Assembly (NCBI GenBank): GCA_014529385.2
Contig: CM043969.1
Location: 71,338,176 to 71,402,175 of the forward strand
DNA: 64,000 nt
Reading direction: 5' to 3'
Source: Adiantum capillus-veneris
Lineage: Eukaryota > Streptophyta > Polypodiopsida > Polypodiales > Pteridaceae
Each line of letters opens with the position of its first letter. The first letter of the stretch is position 1. Below the pieces are notes generated by a model. The model worked only from the letters and a program-made list of their open reading frames with translations, was not told where the DNA came from and did not search any database. The position numbers and the translations under genes were made by a program. This document shows positions 13,494 to 25,939 of this stretch, one piece after another.

Positions 13494-14595
13494 ATGGCTT
13501 ACAATAACCAAGAGAATAGAATGAACATTGATAACTTTTATTTTTCACATGAAGGTGCTAATGATGATGCCCCCATGTTTGTCAATTATCTTGTTACTAG
13601 GTTGCAACAAGCTATGGGCAACCCTGCTTTGCAAGCCGAAGTTACTCAACAACTTCATGCTTATGGGATTTTCCTTCCTCTCCAAGATGAGAGAGAGCTT
13701 AGGAGTCCTCTTGAAGAGACCCCCAAAAGAAGACTCTCTCCTATACGGGAGGACGAATCCAAAGAGCAAGAAAGTAATGAAACTTTAAGTACCTCTAAAG
13801 ATGTGGCTCCACAAAGACGATCACTAACTCCTCCCAAGAGGAAACGTTCAACCCACAGTCCTTCTCCTTGTACTCCAAAAGAGAAGAGATGAAACAAAGG
13901 AAGAAAAGGGTAGAAAGAGATCACCCTCTTCCCCTTCTTCCTCACCTTCCTCCTCTTCCGAAGAAAGCCATGGCTATTCTCCTAGAGAATACAAGAGGGG
14001 AGGACATCACAAATCATACCCTGCATGGGGAAGGTCACAAAAACTCAAAAAGTTCAAAGATGGAGGAAAGAGTATTTCTTTTATCACCTATGATGGCACC
14101 TTTGTTGCCACCGGAAAAGTATTGGCCTTCATCCAGCAATTTGATAAGGCCTTTGGAGACAAGGGATTCATGGAGTCCTCCAAGCTACACCATGTAGCTA
14201 TGCACTTCCAGAAATCAGATCGTCAATGGTGGGCTAGCCTTTGTGGCAACGGTGAATCCCCAAAGACATGGAAAACTCTACAAGTATCCATCATGAAGCA
14301 ATTCCTTGCAAGTGATGCAAAGGACAAAGTGCTCACCGAATGGCACGGTTTGAAGCTTCTCTCTCATGAGTCTATTCACAAATATGTGGACAAGTTTTGG
14401 GACTTACATCTCAAGGCTAATGTCTTCCAAAAGATAGACTTTGCCAAGCAAAAGCAATAGTTCTGTGTGGGATTACCTGAGAGATGGCCGAGTATGTCAA
14501 CTCCCAATGGCCTGGTTCTATTACCAAAGTAATACACCACACCATGTTTTCTTTGTGCAACTATTTCCAACAAGGGGATAACGGAATGTTAAGCC
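13494..14595 (+). pseudogene. Gypsy A gag, frameshifted
   Basis: Gag forms the capsid of the retrotransposon particle. The frame starts at the ATG at 13494 (MAYNNQENRM), runs through an S/K/R/E-rich linker, and shifts frame near 13880-13892, where the parallel element B has the matching continuation. The capsid core lies at about 14050-14460 and includes FIQQFDKAF, QWWASL, IMKQFLASDAKDKVLTEW and KFWDLHLKA, the conserved Ty3 gag block. A TAG at about 14458 then closes the frame in a Q-rich stretch, and more shifts follow. Closest relative in the window: element B gag (19956-21238, - strand). Confidence 0.82.
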
Positions 14596-14719
14596 CATAG
14601 AAAACAAAGACAAAAGTGATGCAAAGGGAAAAACCAATGCCCACAACTCTTCTCCAGACAATTCCAACAATAACAACAACAATCGGTCCAAGGAGAAGGG
14701 AGTTTACAAAGGTAAAAAC

Positions 14720-15286
14720 AAACTGTTTCTTGAAGAACTTGAAGCTTTTTGCAAGGACCATAAATGTTTTAAGTGTGGGGAGCAAGGACGTGGCTATCGT
14801 TCTTGCCCCAAGAGAAATGCTCGCAATGAGACTCCTAGAGCTTCCACCATCGAATCTCCAAAAGAGAATGTTTATTACAAAGGTGTACATCTCTCCTATG
14901 CTTGGGGAAATTTAAGGAAGAGTGATGCCTTCATCTTGTTTGACCATGTCTCTACTCACAACTTCATATCCATGAAGTTGGCCACCAAGTTGGGCATTCA
15001 AGCTTTCGAGATGGGAGATGCTATAACGGCCGACACTTCTTTCAAGGGATAGCAAGCCTCCGTTACTCCCTTGATTGGGAAGTTGAGGCTCCATGTCCAA
15101 AGCTATGTCAACAAAGAAGACTCTTTCATCCCTCCTCTCCAACATGAGGATGCTATCCTCGGAGCACCATGGTTCAACAGCATGGCTGCCAACATGAAGT
15201 TCCTTGAAAGGAGAATCTACTTCACCTACAGGGGAAAGAACATGTATATAGATGCTAGTGAGCTGGTCGTACTATACCACTTGTAA
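14720..15286 (+). pseudogene. Gypsy A zinc knuckle and aspartic protease, inactivated
   Basis: A CCHC knuckle is recognisable at 14765-14806, but its histidine position reads Arg (CxxCxxxxRxxxxC). The retropepsin motif at 14939 reads FDHVSTHNFI where element B has FDPGSTHNFI, so the active-site glycine is lost. A TAG at 15050-15052 interrupts the domain, which resumes as ASVTPLIGKLRLHVQSYV and LGAPWF and ends at 15286. Loss of both metal-binding and catalytic residues makes it a clear pseudogene. Confidence 0.82.
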
Positions 15287-15379
15287 ATTAATTTTCTTTT
15301 GATAAATCAATCAAGAGCTCAGTTTTTGCGTACATGACTTTTGTCAAAGAGTCCCAAAAGGTCCTAATGTTTCATCAAA

Positions 15380-15646
15380 TGTAAATGGCAGGAATCAAGA
15401 AGAGTTAGACTTGTCTAATTTTCTAAAAGGATTCCAAGATGTGTTCATTGATGATATTCCTATGGACTTACCTCCAAGACGAGGGGATGACGACCATCAA
15501 ATTGAGCTCCTACTAGGAAGCTCACCGCCTAACAAGCCTCCTTATCAAGTTTCCCAAGCTCAACAAGAGGAGATCATGAGGCAAGTACAATAATTGGTAG
15601 ACAAAGGGATGTTGAGGCCTAGCTCCTCTCCCTTTTTTTCTCTAGT
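15380..15646 (+). pseudogene. Gypsy A reverse transcriptase, N-terminal part
   Basis: Includes LSNFLKGFQDVFIDDIP, IELLLGSSPPNKPPY and QAQQEEIMRQVQ followed by a stop, then the start of the SSPF block. The last five bases (CTAGT, 15642-15646) are the target duplication of element B. The matching downstream half begins at 23331. Confidence 0.82.
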
Positions 15647-16740
15647 TGTAACATTTAATGGCCTAGTAACTTGTGTGTAGTGGAAAATAGCATAAACATA
15701 GTGAGCATTTCATTACAATAGATTCATAATGAGCATAGCAAGAGTGCTTGGATGGAGAGAGCAACAGAAAAATATAACACCTAGTTAGATAGGCATGAAC
15801 AATACTTCAAAAGAGAGAGAAATTAAGCTATTGACAACAGTTGAGGACCAGATTTACATGGAGCCGGTCCCCCCTCCAAAAGGCTTTGTATTATAGGTTT
15901 CCCCCATCAAAGGAGACATTTTACAAAACAATACTTTGTGTTCCTTCAATAACTTCCTTGTGCAATGAAGATGGAAGCCTCAAGCACCATGCACACACTT
16001 ATAAAACACAACATCAATTCCCTCACAATCTCAAACTTAAGACCTCACACACCTTCAAAGATGGTGAGAGATAGTGGGGTATGAGAGTAGATTGAGAGGA
16101 AGGAGTAGTCTTACGACAAAGAAGTATATCTCCTCACATAATCACTCATAAACGCTTATCATAGCTTAATATTTAGCATGGTAGAGGAGATGAGCATGCA
16201 TTGAAGCTTGCCTCTTGGTTGGATTTGCATCACAAAGCCAAGAGTTGTTGGTGTAGGCCTCCCTTGTCACAAGCAGTAGATGATGAGCTTTCCATTAAAT
16301 CTTGAGAAGGAGAGAGAGTCATCTTCACTTCACACATGAGATTGTGTGAGTGTGTGTGTGTGATAATTCCTTGCCAAAATCAGTCCCCCTCTCTCTTGGT
16401 CGACCCCTCTTGCATTTTACTCATGTTAGCATCCCATTGGACCCTGCAAAGCTTAGCCAATGATAATTGAGAAGCATAAGTGTGATATCATTTTGACAAG
16501 TGTCTCCCTTTCCCCTTTTGTGAGATCTTTAGGTATTTAATGAATGCAATTAATAGGAATCAGACAAGCTATCGGGCTGCTAAATGCTCATTGGACCCCT
16601 TGGGAGACTATCCAATAGTCTTCTAGAGAGCTTGATTCCTATTGGTTATTTTATCTTGTGTTTTAAAATGAATTAAACTAAATGTACTCTAGCCTAATTA
16701 TCATTGGTCCACCTCTATGGTTCTCATTGGTCTACCTCTA
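15647..16740 (-). repeat. Truncated 3' LTR of Gypsy B
   Basis: Matches 21750 to about 22845 of the other LTR, then switches abruptly to integrase sequence near 16725-16745. A short duplicated string (CATTGGTC, ACCTCTATGG) lies at the junction and may have mediated the deletion. Confidence 0.82.
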
Positions 16741-16741
16741 T

Positions 16742-17700
16742 GGCCAATCATTTTCTTTAAAGGCTTGGCCTCTTCTGTGCTTATCAGTAGCAGCCTTTTG
16801 CCTTTGTTGTGAGATAGAGATAGCATCCTTAGTCTTTTAATAATTTTCTTGTAGGTCTTGGCTATACTCATCTGCAGCGAAGATCTTCCCGTGTACCTTA
16901 AGTAGAAGGAGACTTTTGGATCTTCCCTCAATTACCTCGAAAGGTGCTTTTCCCATGGAGGTATGTACAGTATTATTGTAGGCATACTCCACTAAGGGTA
17001 AGACTTCTACCATTGGGACCTTTGATTTACTTCCATTACGTAGGCTTTTAGTAGATCAAGAATTGTTAGGTTAGCTATTTCACTTTGGCCATCCGTTTGC
17101 GGATGATAAGCCGAAGAGAAGTTTAGCCTTGTCCCTAAATTCTCAAGGAGACCCTTCCAAAAATTATTGGTCATTCTAGGATCTCTATCCAACACTATGT
17201 ACATTGGCAAGCCATGGTACTTGAAGATTTGTGATATGAAGAGGGTTGCCATTTGATGGGCTTTGATAGTCTTTTTGACAGGTATAAAATGAGCTTGTTT
17301 GCTAAACCTGTCTACTATCGTCCATACTCCCGTATTCCCATGCATAGACTTGGGAAATCCAAAGGTGAAATCCATGGATATGCTCTCCCATGGTGAATTA
17401 GGGATTGGCAAAGGTTGAAGCAATTTAGGTTGCTTCCCTCTATCAAACTTTGTCTTTTGGCATACCACACATTTAGAACATACTCTTGTATGTTTGCTTT
17501 CATGGCAGGCCAATAGAAATATGTTTCAATCCCTTTTAGGGTAGACTGAATCCCTCTATGCCCCACATAAGGAGGAGCATGAGATTCATACATTACTTTC
17601 TCATGTAGTGAGTTAGTAGCGCATTGTCTACCATAGAGAAGATAACCATCTTGTAAAGTAAATGGTTCCTATTTCTTTCCTAATGCAAGGGCTGAAATCG
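16742..17700 (-). pseudogene. Gypsy B integrase, truncated and frameshifted
   Basis: Integrase inserts the cDNA into the host genome. From the - strand: an H2C2-like zinc domain (SLHEKVMYESHAPPYVGHRGI, then a damaged CxxC), then the core with ISMDFTFG (first Asp), LDRDPRMTNNF (second Asp) and YHPQTDGQSE (Glu) at about 17010-17470. A further frame at 16701-16931 carries the region after the core. The first zinc half and the core lie in different frames, so at least one frameshift is present. The C-terminal end is deleted. Confidence 0.83.
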
Positions 17701-18462
17701 CATCTCTAAATTCGGGATCAATAGCATACTCACTTATCATAGAAGACAAATCATTATGAGTGGCTATGGAAACCGCGTTCACTCTTGGTCGTCTTGAGAG
17801 TGCATCGTCTACTTGATTATGCTTGCAAGCAATGTGAGCAATATGAAAATGAAATTGCGAAATGAAATTTTCTCACCTCATTTGTTTGTCGGAGAGATTT
17901 GTCTACGTCATGAAGTACTTAAGGCTTTGGTGATCCATCCGCAGAATGAAAGGAGTCCCCAATAAATAGTGCTTCCACGAGTCTAAGGCATGTAGAACTG
18001 CGAGGAGTTCCTTTTCATATATGCCTAGAGCTTGCTCATCAGGGTCGAGCCTTCAACTTTCGTAGGCTATGGCATGCCCTTCTTGGAGAAAAACAGCTCC
18101 AAGGCAATCACCACAAGTGTCACATTGGACCTCAAATGGATTTGAGAGATCCGGCAGTGTAAGCACAGGTTGAGAGATAAGCTTTTCTTTAAGCTTTTTG
18201 AAAGCATTGTTCTCCTTGGCAGACCATGTATACCTAACAGTTTTCTTTGTTAGGTCATGTAATGGTCCTACAATTTGTGAGAACTTTTCTAAGAAGCGTC
18301 TATAGTATGCACACATACCTATAAAGCTTCTTAGTTCATGAAGATTCCTTGGACTAGGCCATCCTTTTATTACCTCTAACTTTGATGGATCCATTTGGAT
18401 GCCATCTTGAGAGATAATATGACCTAAATATTGAATCTCTTGTAAGAAAAACTCACTTTCCT
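17700..18462 (-). pseudogene. Gypsy B RNase H region
   Basis: Begins with the RT thumb (MDPSKLEVIKGWPSPRNLHELRSFIGM-type block at 18300-18394) and continues to FEVQCDTCGDCLGAVFLQEGHAIAYES at about 18053. The FEVQCD segment is the usual start of Gypsy RNase H. The later part is broken but ends in QVDDALSRRPRV at about 17780, the normal RNase H to integrase boundary. Confidence 0.8.
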
Positions 18463-18463
18463 T

Positions 18464-19305
18464 TCAATTAATATAAAATGTATTCTCTCGTAAGACTTGA
18501 AATATTAATTGGAGGTGTTGCTTGTGTCCGTCTAATGAATTAGAGTAGATGATAATGTCATCAAAGAACACTCCAGTAAAGGTTCGATGAGGCCTGAGTA
18601 GCTTCTCCATCAAGCAGTTAAATGTGGCTAGTGCATTGGTCAAGCCAAAAGGCATGACAATGTATTCGTAAAGACCAAACCTAGTGCAAAATGTGGTCTT
18701 TACAATGTCTTGATCAACTATCCTTATTGGATGGTATCCACTTTTTAGGTCAATCCTATTAAAGTAGGTCGACCCTTGTAGCTTATCAAATAGGTCTTCT
18801 ACCCATGGAACAGGAAACCTATTCTTGATAGTGATCCTATTTAGTGCTCTATAATCTACACACATATGATATGTGCCGTCTTTTTTTGCACTAATAACAT
18901 GGGTGAACAAAATGGAGATGAGCTAGGCCCAACCATGCCCTTCTCAACTAACTCATGCACTTGCAGCATAATCTCCTCTTGTTGAGCTTGATAAACTCTA
19001 TAGGGAGGTTTATTAGGCGGTGAAATTCCTAGAAGAAGTTCAATTGCATGGTCATCATTGCCTCGTTTAGGAGGTCGTTCACAAGGGATGTCATCAATAA
19101 AAACATCTTGAAATCCCTTGAGAAAATTGGATAACTCTAATCCCTTGTGATTGTTTATATTTTCTTTTGTGAAAACATTAGGTTCAGTTTGAGAATCTTT
19201 AACAGAAATCATGTACACAGAAATAGAGCTCTTTATTGACTTATTGAAATCTTGCGTATGTACAATGGATATGGTGTTACCCAACTCCTTAGAAACTATG
19301 TACAT
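18464..19305 (-). pseudogene. Gypsy B reverse transcriptase, frameshifted
   Basis: RT copies element RNA to DNA. The N-terminal half (19305-18856) includes QDVFIDDIP and SSPFCSPMLLVQKK, then shifts frame. The second half (18910-18464) has [43 protein letters not shown] and the catalytic FFDDIIIYS, where most plant elements have YVDD or FIDD. Beyond the frameshift the palm is largely preserved. Confidence 0.85.
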
Positions 19306-19955
19306 ATCTTTTCCCCTGAACCTAAAGTAGATTTTCCTTTCAGGGAATTGAACATGGCAGCCATGCGATCAAACCATGGTGCCCCTAGGATTACATCCTC
19401 GTGCTTGAGAGAAGAGATAAAGAAGTCCTCTTTGTCCACATAGCTTTGGACATGGAGCCTCAATTTCCCAATTAAGGGAGTGACTGAAGCTTCTTTCCCC
19501 TTGAAAGCACCATCGGCGGGTAGGACATCTCCCATCTCATAGGCTTGGATGCCTAGCTTGGTGGCTAACTCTGTGGGTATGAAATTGTGAGTAGAACCAG
19601 GGTCAAAGAGAATAAAAGCATCATCTTCTCTTACCTTTCCCCAAGCATGGCATAGAGGAGACCCTTTGTGGTGAGCTTCCTCTCTCTCTCTCTTGGATTT
19701 TGACCAAGGTAGCTCTAGGAGGCTCGTTTCATGTATTCTTGTGGGGGCAAGCACGATAAGCATGCCCTTTCTCCCCGCACTTGAAACAACAGTTATCTTT
19801 ACAATAACGCTCAACCCTTCGGGAGAGAATTTATTTATGCCTTTATAAACTCCCTTCTCCTTAGCTTTGTTGTTGTTGGTGTTGCCTTTAGGAGACTTTT
19901 GGACATTGTCCTTCCCCTTACGCTCATTGTTACGGTCCTTGTTCTCCGTGGGCAA
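19296..19955 (-). pseudogene. Gypsy B zinc knuckle and protease
   Basis: The frame contains FDPGSTHNFIPTELATKLGI, a retropepsin active site of the D-x-G type with both residues intact, followed by ASVTPLIGKLRLHVQSYV and ILGAPWF. The CCHC knuckle (C-x2-C-x4-H-x4-C) is intact but lies in a neighbouring frame around 19755-19800, showing a frameshift between gag and protease. The ORF overlaps the start of the RT frame. Confidence 0.8.
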
Positions 19956-21238
19956 AATTTTCTCTTAGTCCTTGTTTGGAAATTGATTCGTGAAGCCACC
20001 ATGGAATGGTGTATGACCACAGAAATGGTGCGTGTCCTTTGGGAGTTGACATACTGTGCCATATCTTCAGTTAAGCCCGCACAAAATTGTTGTTTTTGCT
20101 CTCCAAAATCCATCTTTTTGAAGACAGTGGCTTTGAGATTTAAGTCCCAAAGCTTGTCTACATGTTTGTGAATAGATCCGCAAGGAGAGAGCTTCAAACT
20201 TTGCCATTCGGTGAGTACTTTGTCTTTGGCATCGGTAGCCAAAAACTGCTTCATGATGGAAGCTCTTAAAGCTTTCCATGTTTGTGGAGCTTCACCGTTT
20301 GCCCGTAGGCTAGACCACCATTGCATGGCGGACTTTTGAAAATGCATAGATACATGGCATAGCTTAGAGGACTCCGTGAAGCCCTCATCTCCAAACGTCG
20401 CATCGAATTGTTGGATGAAATCCAAGACTTTGTCCGTAGCACCAAAGGTGCCATCATAGGTAAGGAAAGATATGTTTTTTCCTTTCTCTTTGAACTTCTT
20501 GAGCTTGGATGACCTCTTCCATGTGGCATAGTATTTCCTATGGCCTCTTCTTTTTGGTGGTTCAAGAGTTGCACCATTGCTTTCTTTAGAAGATGAATAA
20601 TTTGAGGAAGATGGAGAAGAGGGTGAAGAGGATGACTTTTTCTTGCCTTGTTCCTCCTTATATGCACCATCACTTTCTTCATAAGAGGAAGAGGATGAAG
20701 AAGATGGAGAAGAGGATGACCTCTTTCTCGCCTTTTTCTTCTCTTGTTTTTTTTCATCCCTCTTTGGATTATGGTGTGGAGAAGTGTGCAATGGTCTACT
20801 CCATTTAGGAGGTGATGGAGAGCATTTTGCCCGCCGTCTTCGTGGAGCCATCTCCACCGAGGTGGCAGGAGACTCACTTCTTTCTCATTCTTTTGGTGGA
20901 GGCTCTTGAGTTCTCCTTTGGGAAGGAGATGCGTCATCAAGTAGTATATTTTTGAGCCCTTTGTACCGATCCTCTTCTTCTTCTCGAATCAGAGAGAGGC
21001 CTCTTTTGGTCTCACAAGGAGGCTTCCTAAGTACTCTCTCTTCATGGTGGGGAGTTTGGACAATCCCATGATCATGTAGCTACAGTTGCACTTCACTTTG
21101 GAGGGATGGATTGCTTATGGGTTGTTGAAGCCTAGAAACAAGGTAGTTAACAAGCATAGGGACATCATTAGTAGCCTTCTCATTAGCAAAATCAAAGCTA
21201 TCAACATTAATTTCACTCTCTTTACTATTGTCAACCAT
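19956..21238 (-). pseudogene. Gypsy B gag with one internal stop and a 3' frameshift
   Basis: Starts at the ATG at 21238 (MVDNSKESE). An in-frame TGA lies near 20888; the frame then stays open through a serine-rich low-complexity linker and the capsid core (FIQQFDATFGDEGF, MQWWSSL, IMKQFLATDAKDKVLTEWQSLKL, LWDLNLKATVF) to about 20050. There a frameshift separates the core from the zinc knuckle. The core is the best preserved gag in the window and serves as reference for element A. Confidence 0.83.
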
Positions 21239-21736
21239 TCTAACAACTTTTAGGTGTAAACTTTTTAGGTGTACTTTTTAGATGTCCTTTGGCACTTCAA
21301 GCCCTAGTTGCTACATTAATTTCACTCTCTTTACTATTGTCAACCATTCTAACAATTTTTAGGTGTACTTTGGCACTTCAAGCCCTAGTTGCTGCTTCTC
21401 TTTACCCCTTTAGAAAAGCACTCAATCTCCTGTACCCGTGGCTCAAATATCATTAATTGCAAGGAATAGAAGAGAAGGTCTTTCAACACCAAAACAGTAT
21501 CGGCTCCTGTCAAGCTTCTAATAGCTCAATAGTGGTTAAGCCATAGGCAAGCCCCATAGAACTCCACTATTAAGACCATAGCTCTCAACAGTGATGCCCT
21601 GTTATCTCCACAAAGCAGGCGCACTGCAAGGTTGAAAAATCCCTATATCTACTTACTCAATTGCAATTAATAATACCAACCATTTATAGCTAGCTTGAGG
21701 ACCTCCCTTCTTCAGCATGAAAAGAGAAACCTTGTG

Positions 21737-21748
21737 CTCTGATACCAA
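21737..21748 (-). other. Primer binding site of Gypsy B
   Basis: On the - strand TGGTATCAGAGC lies one base inside the 5' LTR. This is the initiator tRNA-Met complement, the same primer as element A. Confidence 0.9.
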
Positions 21749-21749
21749 T

Positions 21750-23325
21750 GTAACATTTAATGGCCTAGTAGCTTGTGTGCAACAAAAAATAGCATAAACA
21801 TAGTGAGCATTTCATTAGAATAGATTCCTAATGAGCATGGCAAGAGTGCTTGGATGGAGTGAGCAACAAAAAAACATAACACCTAGTTAGATAGGCATGA
21901 ACAATACTTCAAAAGAGAGATAAATTAAAACATTGACAACATTTGAGGACCGGATTTACATGGAGCCGGTCGCCCCTCCAAAAGGCTTTGTATTATAGGT
22001 TTCCCCCATCAAAGGACACATTTTACAATACAATACTTTGTGTTCCTTCAATATCTTGTTGGTGCAATGAAGATGGAAGCTTCAAGCACCATACATACAC
22101 TTATAAAACACAACATCAATTCCCTCGCGGTCTCAAACTCAAGACCTCACTCACCTTCAAAGATGGTGAGAGATAGTGGGGTATGAGAGTAGATTGAGAC
22201 GAAGAAGGAGTAGTCTTACAAGAAAGAAGTATATCCCCTCAAATAATCACTCATAAAAGCTTATCATAGCTTAATAATTAGGAGATGAGCATGCATTGAA
22301 GCTTGGCTCTTGGTTGGATTTGCATCACAAAGCCAAGAGTTGTTGGTGTAGGCCTCCCTTCTCACAAGCTTGGAGTAGATGATGAGCTTTCCATTAAAGC
22401 TTGAGAAGGAGAGAGAGTCTTATTTGCTTCACACATGAGATTGTATGAGTGTGTGTGTGATAATGCCTTGTCAAAATGAACCCCCTCTATCTCTCTTGGT
22501 CAATCCCTCTTGCATTTTACTCATGCTGGCACCCCATTGTACCCTGCAAAGCTTAGCCAATGATAATTGAGAAGCATAAGTGATATCATTTTGACATGTG
22601 TCCCCTTTCCCCTTTTGTGAGAGCTTTAAGTATTTAATTAATGCAATTAAACTCTCATTGGACCCCTTTGTCTTATGGACAATAGGAATTAAGCGAGCCA
22701 TTGGGCTGCTGAATGCTCCCTTGGGAGACTATCCAATAGTCTTCTAGAGAGCTTAATTCCTGCTGGTTCTTTTATCAAGTGTTTTAAAATGAATTAAACT
22801 AAATGTACTCTATACTAATTCTCATTGGTCCACCTCTATGGAAAACTAATAGGATTTAAATGCACCTTGGGGGCAACTGGGCTAGGGAGGTGACATGTGT
22901 CCCCTATTCCCTTTGTGTAAAGGGAGCCTGTGAGTGTGTGTGTGTGTGTGTGTGTGTTTCTCTCTCATTCCCTACTAAAAGGTCTGACCCCCATCAAGAT
23001 ATGGGTGTGAGAAGACTTTTGAGTCTTCCCACAAGCATCCAATTTTACCTAGGGATGGACCATTGGACACAAACTTTGAATTTTGGAACCTTAGCATTTT
23101 GGAAGTCTTAATGGGCTGAACCTTAGGGTCTTTGAAGACCATTGTCACACATTTCTCTTTTGCAGATGGCCCCCCCTTTGGATTCCTATTTTCCCTCCTT
23201 TGGATCCCTACTGTGGGTCGGTCTGCCAGCTTAACCAATATTCTAGCTTTTTCTCCCGTGGTAATTCAATGATCAGTTAACATGAGAAAATCATTCAAGA
23301 GAATTAGATATTAGTTATTATGACA
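21750..23325 (-). repeat. 5' LTR of Gypsy B (complete)
   Basis: 1576 bp, TG...CA ends, flanked on the right by target duplication CTAGT. It contains a short (TG)n run at about 22932-22957. Compared by eye with 15647-16740 it differs at several percent of positions, so the insertion is not recent. Confidence 0.87.
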
Positions 23326-23330
23326 CTAGT

Positions 23331-24430
23331 CCTTTTAGTGCAAAAGAAAGATGGTACATACCGTATGTGTGTGGACTATCGAGCACTAAATCATATCATT
23401 ATAAAAAATAGATTTCCCATGCCTCAGGTAGAAGATCTATTTGATAAGCTACAAGGCTGTACCTACTTCAGTAGTATTGACCATAAAGTGTCTATCATCA
23501 AATAAGGATAGTTGATGAAGATATCCTAAAGACCGCGTTTCACACAACGTTTGGTCTTTATGAATATCTAGTCATGCCTTTTGGCTTGACTAATGCACCG
23601 GCCACATTCAATCAATTAATGGAGAAAATCTTATACCCTATCGCACATTCACTGGAGTGTTCTTCGATGATATCATCATCTACTTCAAGTCCTTGGAGGA
23701 ACACAAGCAACATCTCCAAGTGATTTTTCAAGCATTGAGGGAGAACAAGCTTTTTCTCACCCAAAAGAAACGTGAATTTTTCCTTCAAGAGATTCAATAC
23801 TTAGGTCATTTTATGTCTCAAGATGGTATCCGGATGGATCCATCGAAGTTAGAGGTAAAAAAAGCATGGCCTAATCCAAGGAATCTACATGAGCTAAGAA
23901 GCTTTATTGGTATGTGTGCATACTATTGATGCTTCATAGCTAAATTTTCTCAAATAGCAGGACGATTACATGACTTAACAAAGAAGAACATTAAGTATTC
24001 ATGGAGAAAATTCTTTTAACATGCTCAAAGAGAAGCTTACCTCCCAGCCAGTCCTCATGCTTTCGGATCTCTCAAAGCCATTTGAGGTCCAATGTGATGC
24101 TTGTGGTGATTGCCTTGGAGCAGTCTTGCTTCAAGAAGGGGATGCCATAGTATATGAGAGCCTAAGGCTCAGTACAAATGAGCGTGTATTATAAATTTAT
24201 GAGAAATAAATTTTAGTTTCTCTACATGCCCTAGACACATGGAAGCACTATTTATTGGGGACTCCATTTATTCTACAAACCAACCACCAAAGTCTCAAGT
24301 ACTTCATGACGCAAACCAAGATTTTCGACAAACAAATGATGTGGGAAAATTTTCTTTGGTTATTTAATTTCCATATTGATCACATTGTTGATAAGCACAA
24401 TCACGTGGCTGATGCACTTTCACGATGACC
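23331..24430 (+). pseudogene. Gypsy A reverse transcriptase and RNase H, C-terminal part
   Basis: Resumes at LVQKKDGTYRMCVDYRALN, frameshifts near 23500, continues with [14 protein letters not shown] and FFDDIIIYF (about 23657-23690), then PSKLEV, NPRNLHELRSFIGM and a stop at 23929. The RNase H part is riddled with stops but FEVQCDACGDCLGAVLLQEG (about 24080) and HVADALSR (about 24408) are readable in separate frames. Together with 15380-15646 it makes one interrupted gene. Confidence 0.82.
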
Positions 24431-24440
24431 AAAAGTTAAT

Positions 24441-25939
24441 GTGGCGTCTATAGCTACTCACAATGATCTATCTTCTATGATAGATGAGTATGCTACTGAC
24501 CCTGACTATAAAGACATAATGTCAGCCCTTGCTTTGGGGAAGAAAGAGGAACCACTCACCTTGCAGGATGGTTATCTTATCCACGGAATTAGGCTATGTG
24601 TTACCCACTCCCTTCATGAGAAATTCATGTATGAATCCCATGCTCCTCCCTATGCGGGACATACAGGCATTCAACCTACTCTCCGAGGTGTAGAGATGTA
24701 TTTCTATTGGCATACCATGAAAGTGGACATAAAAGAGTATGTTTTAAAATGTGTGGTATGCCAAAAGACCAAGTATGATAGAGGGAAGCAACCTGGATTA
24801 CTCCAGCCATTGCCTATCCCAAATTCACCATGGGAGAGTATATCCATGGATTTTATCTTTGGATTACTCAAGTCTATCCATGGAATACGGGAATATGGAC
24901 AATAGTTGATAGGTTTAGCAAGCAAGCACACTTTATCTCTGTTAAAAAGACTATTAAGGCACACCAAACGGCCTCTTCATATCACAGATTTTCAAACACC
25001 ATGGATTTCCAACATCCATCGTGTCAGATAGAGATCCTAGAATGACAAGTAATTTCTAGAAAGGTCTCTTTGAAAATCTAGGAACAAGATTGAATTTCTG
25101 TTCGGCCGATCACCCACAAACGGATGGCCAAAATGAGATCGCCAATCTTACAATACTTGATCTACTAAAGACTTATGTTACCGAAGTAGATCAACACTCA
25201 CAATGGGAAAAGTACTTACCTCTTGTAGAGTATGTCTACAATTATACTGTACACACTTCTATAGGAAAAGCACCTTTTGAAATAACTGAGGGAAAACCTA
25301 AAAGTCCCTTGCTACTTAAAGTACATGGGAAGATCTTTGTTGTCGATGAGTATGGCCGTGACCTACAAGAATCTTAAGGAGGCTACATCCATCTCTCAAG
25401 AAAGGAAAAAAGTTGCTGCTGACAAGCACAGAAGGGTCTTAACGTTCAAAGAAAACGATTGGGTCTTACTTAAGTTTCCCAAGGCTCAATTGAAGCAAAC
25501 GACCGGCAAAAATCCTACGGGCCATCAAAAGTATTATGCTAAGTTAGCAAAAAGATACTATGGTCCTTTCCAAATCTTGAAGCCCATCAATGAGATAGCT
25601 TATCAACTCAATTCTCCCAACCATTGGCTCATACACAATACTTTTCATGTGAGCCTACTTAAGCCCTACAAAGGAGAGCCACCAAGTGAGCCAATTATTG
25701 AAGATCCTCCCGAAATTGAAGACCAAGAAGAGGTGCTACAACCCGAAGCTATCCTTTGACATGAAGACAAGGTACTACGACATGGTAAAATTATCCGACA
25801 GTATCTTATTAAGTTCAAAAATCATCCTTTTGAAGATGCTAGATGGATGCAAGGAATACAACTTAAGGATAGTATGAACCTTGTCAATGCTTACAATGCC
25901 ACATTAGAGCAAGCAAATGTACAAATTTCTTTTAAATAA
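24441..25939 (+). pseudogene. Gypsy A integrase with chromodomain-like C-terminus
   Basis: The zinc domain (SLHEKFMYESHAPPYAGHTGI, CVVCQKTK) and first core Asp (SMDFIFG) lie in 24441-24905. The frame then shifts; SDRDPRM and DHPQTDGQNE supply the second Asp and the Glu at 25020-25130. After AYQLNSPNHWLIHNTFHVSLLKPY comes a tail reading GKIIRQYLIKFKNHPFEDARWM at about 25780-25855, shaped like a chromodomain (basic strand, YLIKFK, then W). This suggests a chromovirus-type Gypsy. At least three frame disruptions are present. Confidence 0.8.

Larger units (their letters stand above)
15647..23325 (-). mobile_element. Ty3/Gypsy element B, nested in A, 3' end deleted
   Basis: Reads on the - strand: 5' LTR 23325-21750, PBS, gag, protease, RT, RNase H, integrase, truncated 3' LTR. 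A 5-bp target duplication CTAGT flanks it (15642-15646 and 23326-23330), and excising it rejoins the RT of element A at SLV|LLVQKK. It belongs to the same family as A, since gag, RT and integrase peptides align almost throughout. The integrase C-terminus, any chromodomain, the polypurine tract and the first ~480 bp of the 3' LTR are missing at a junction near 16740. Confidence 0.9.
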
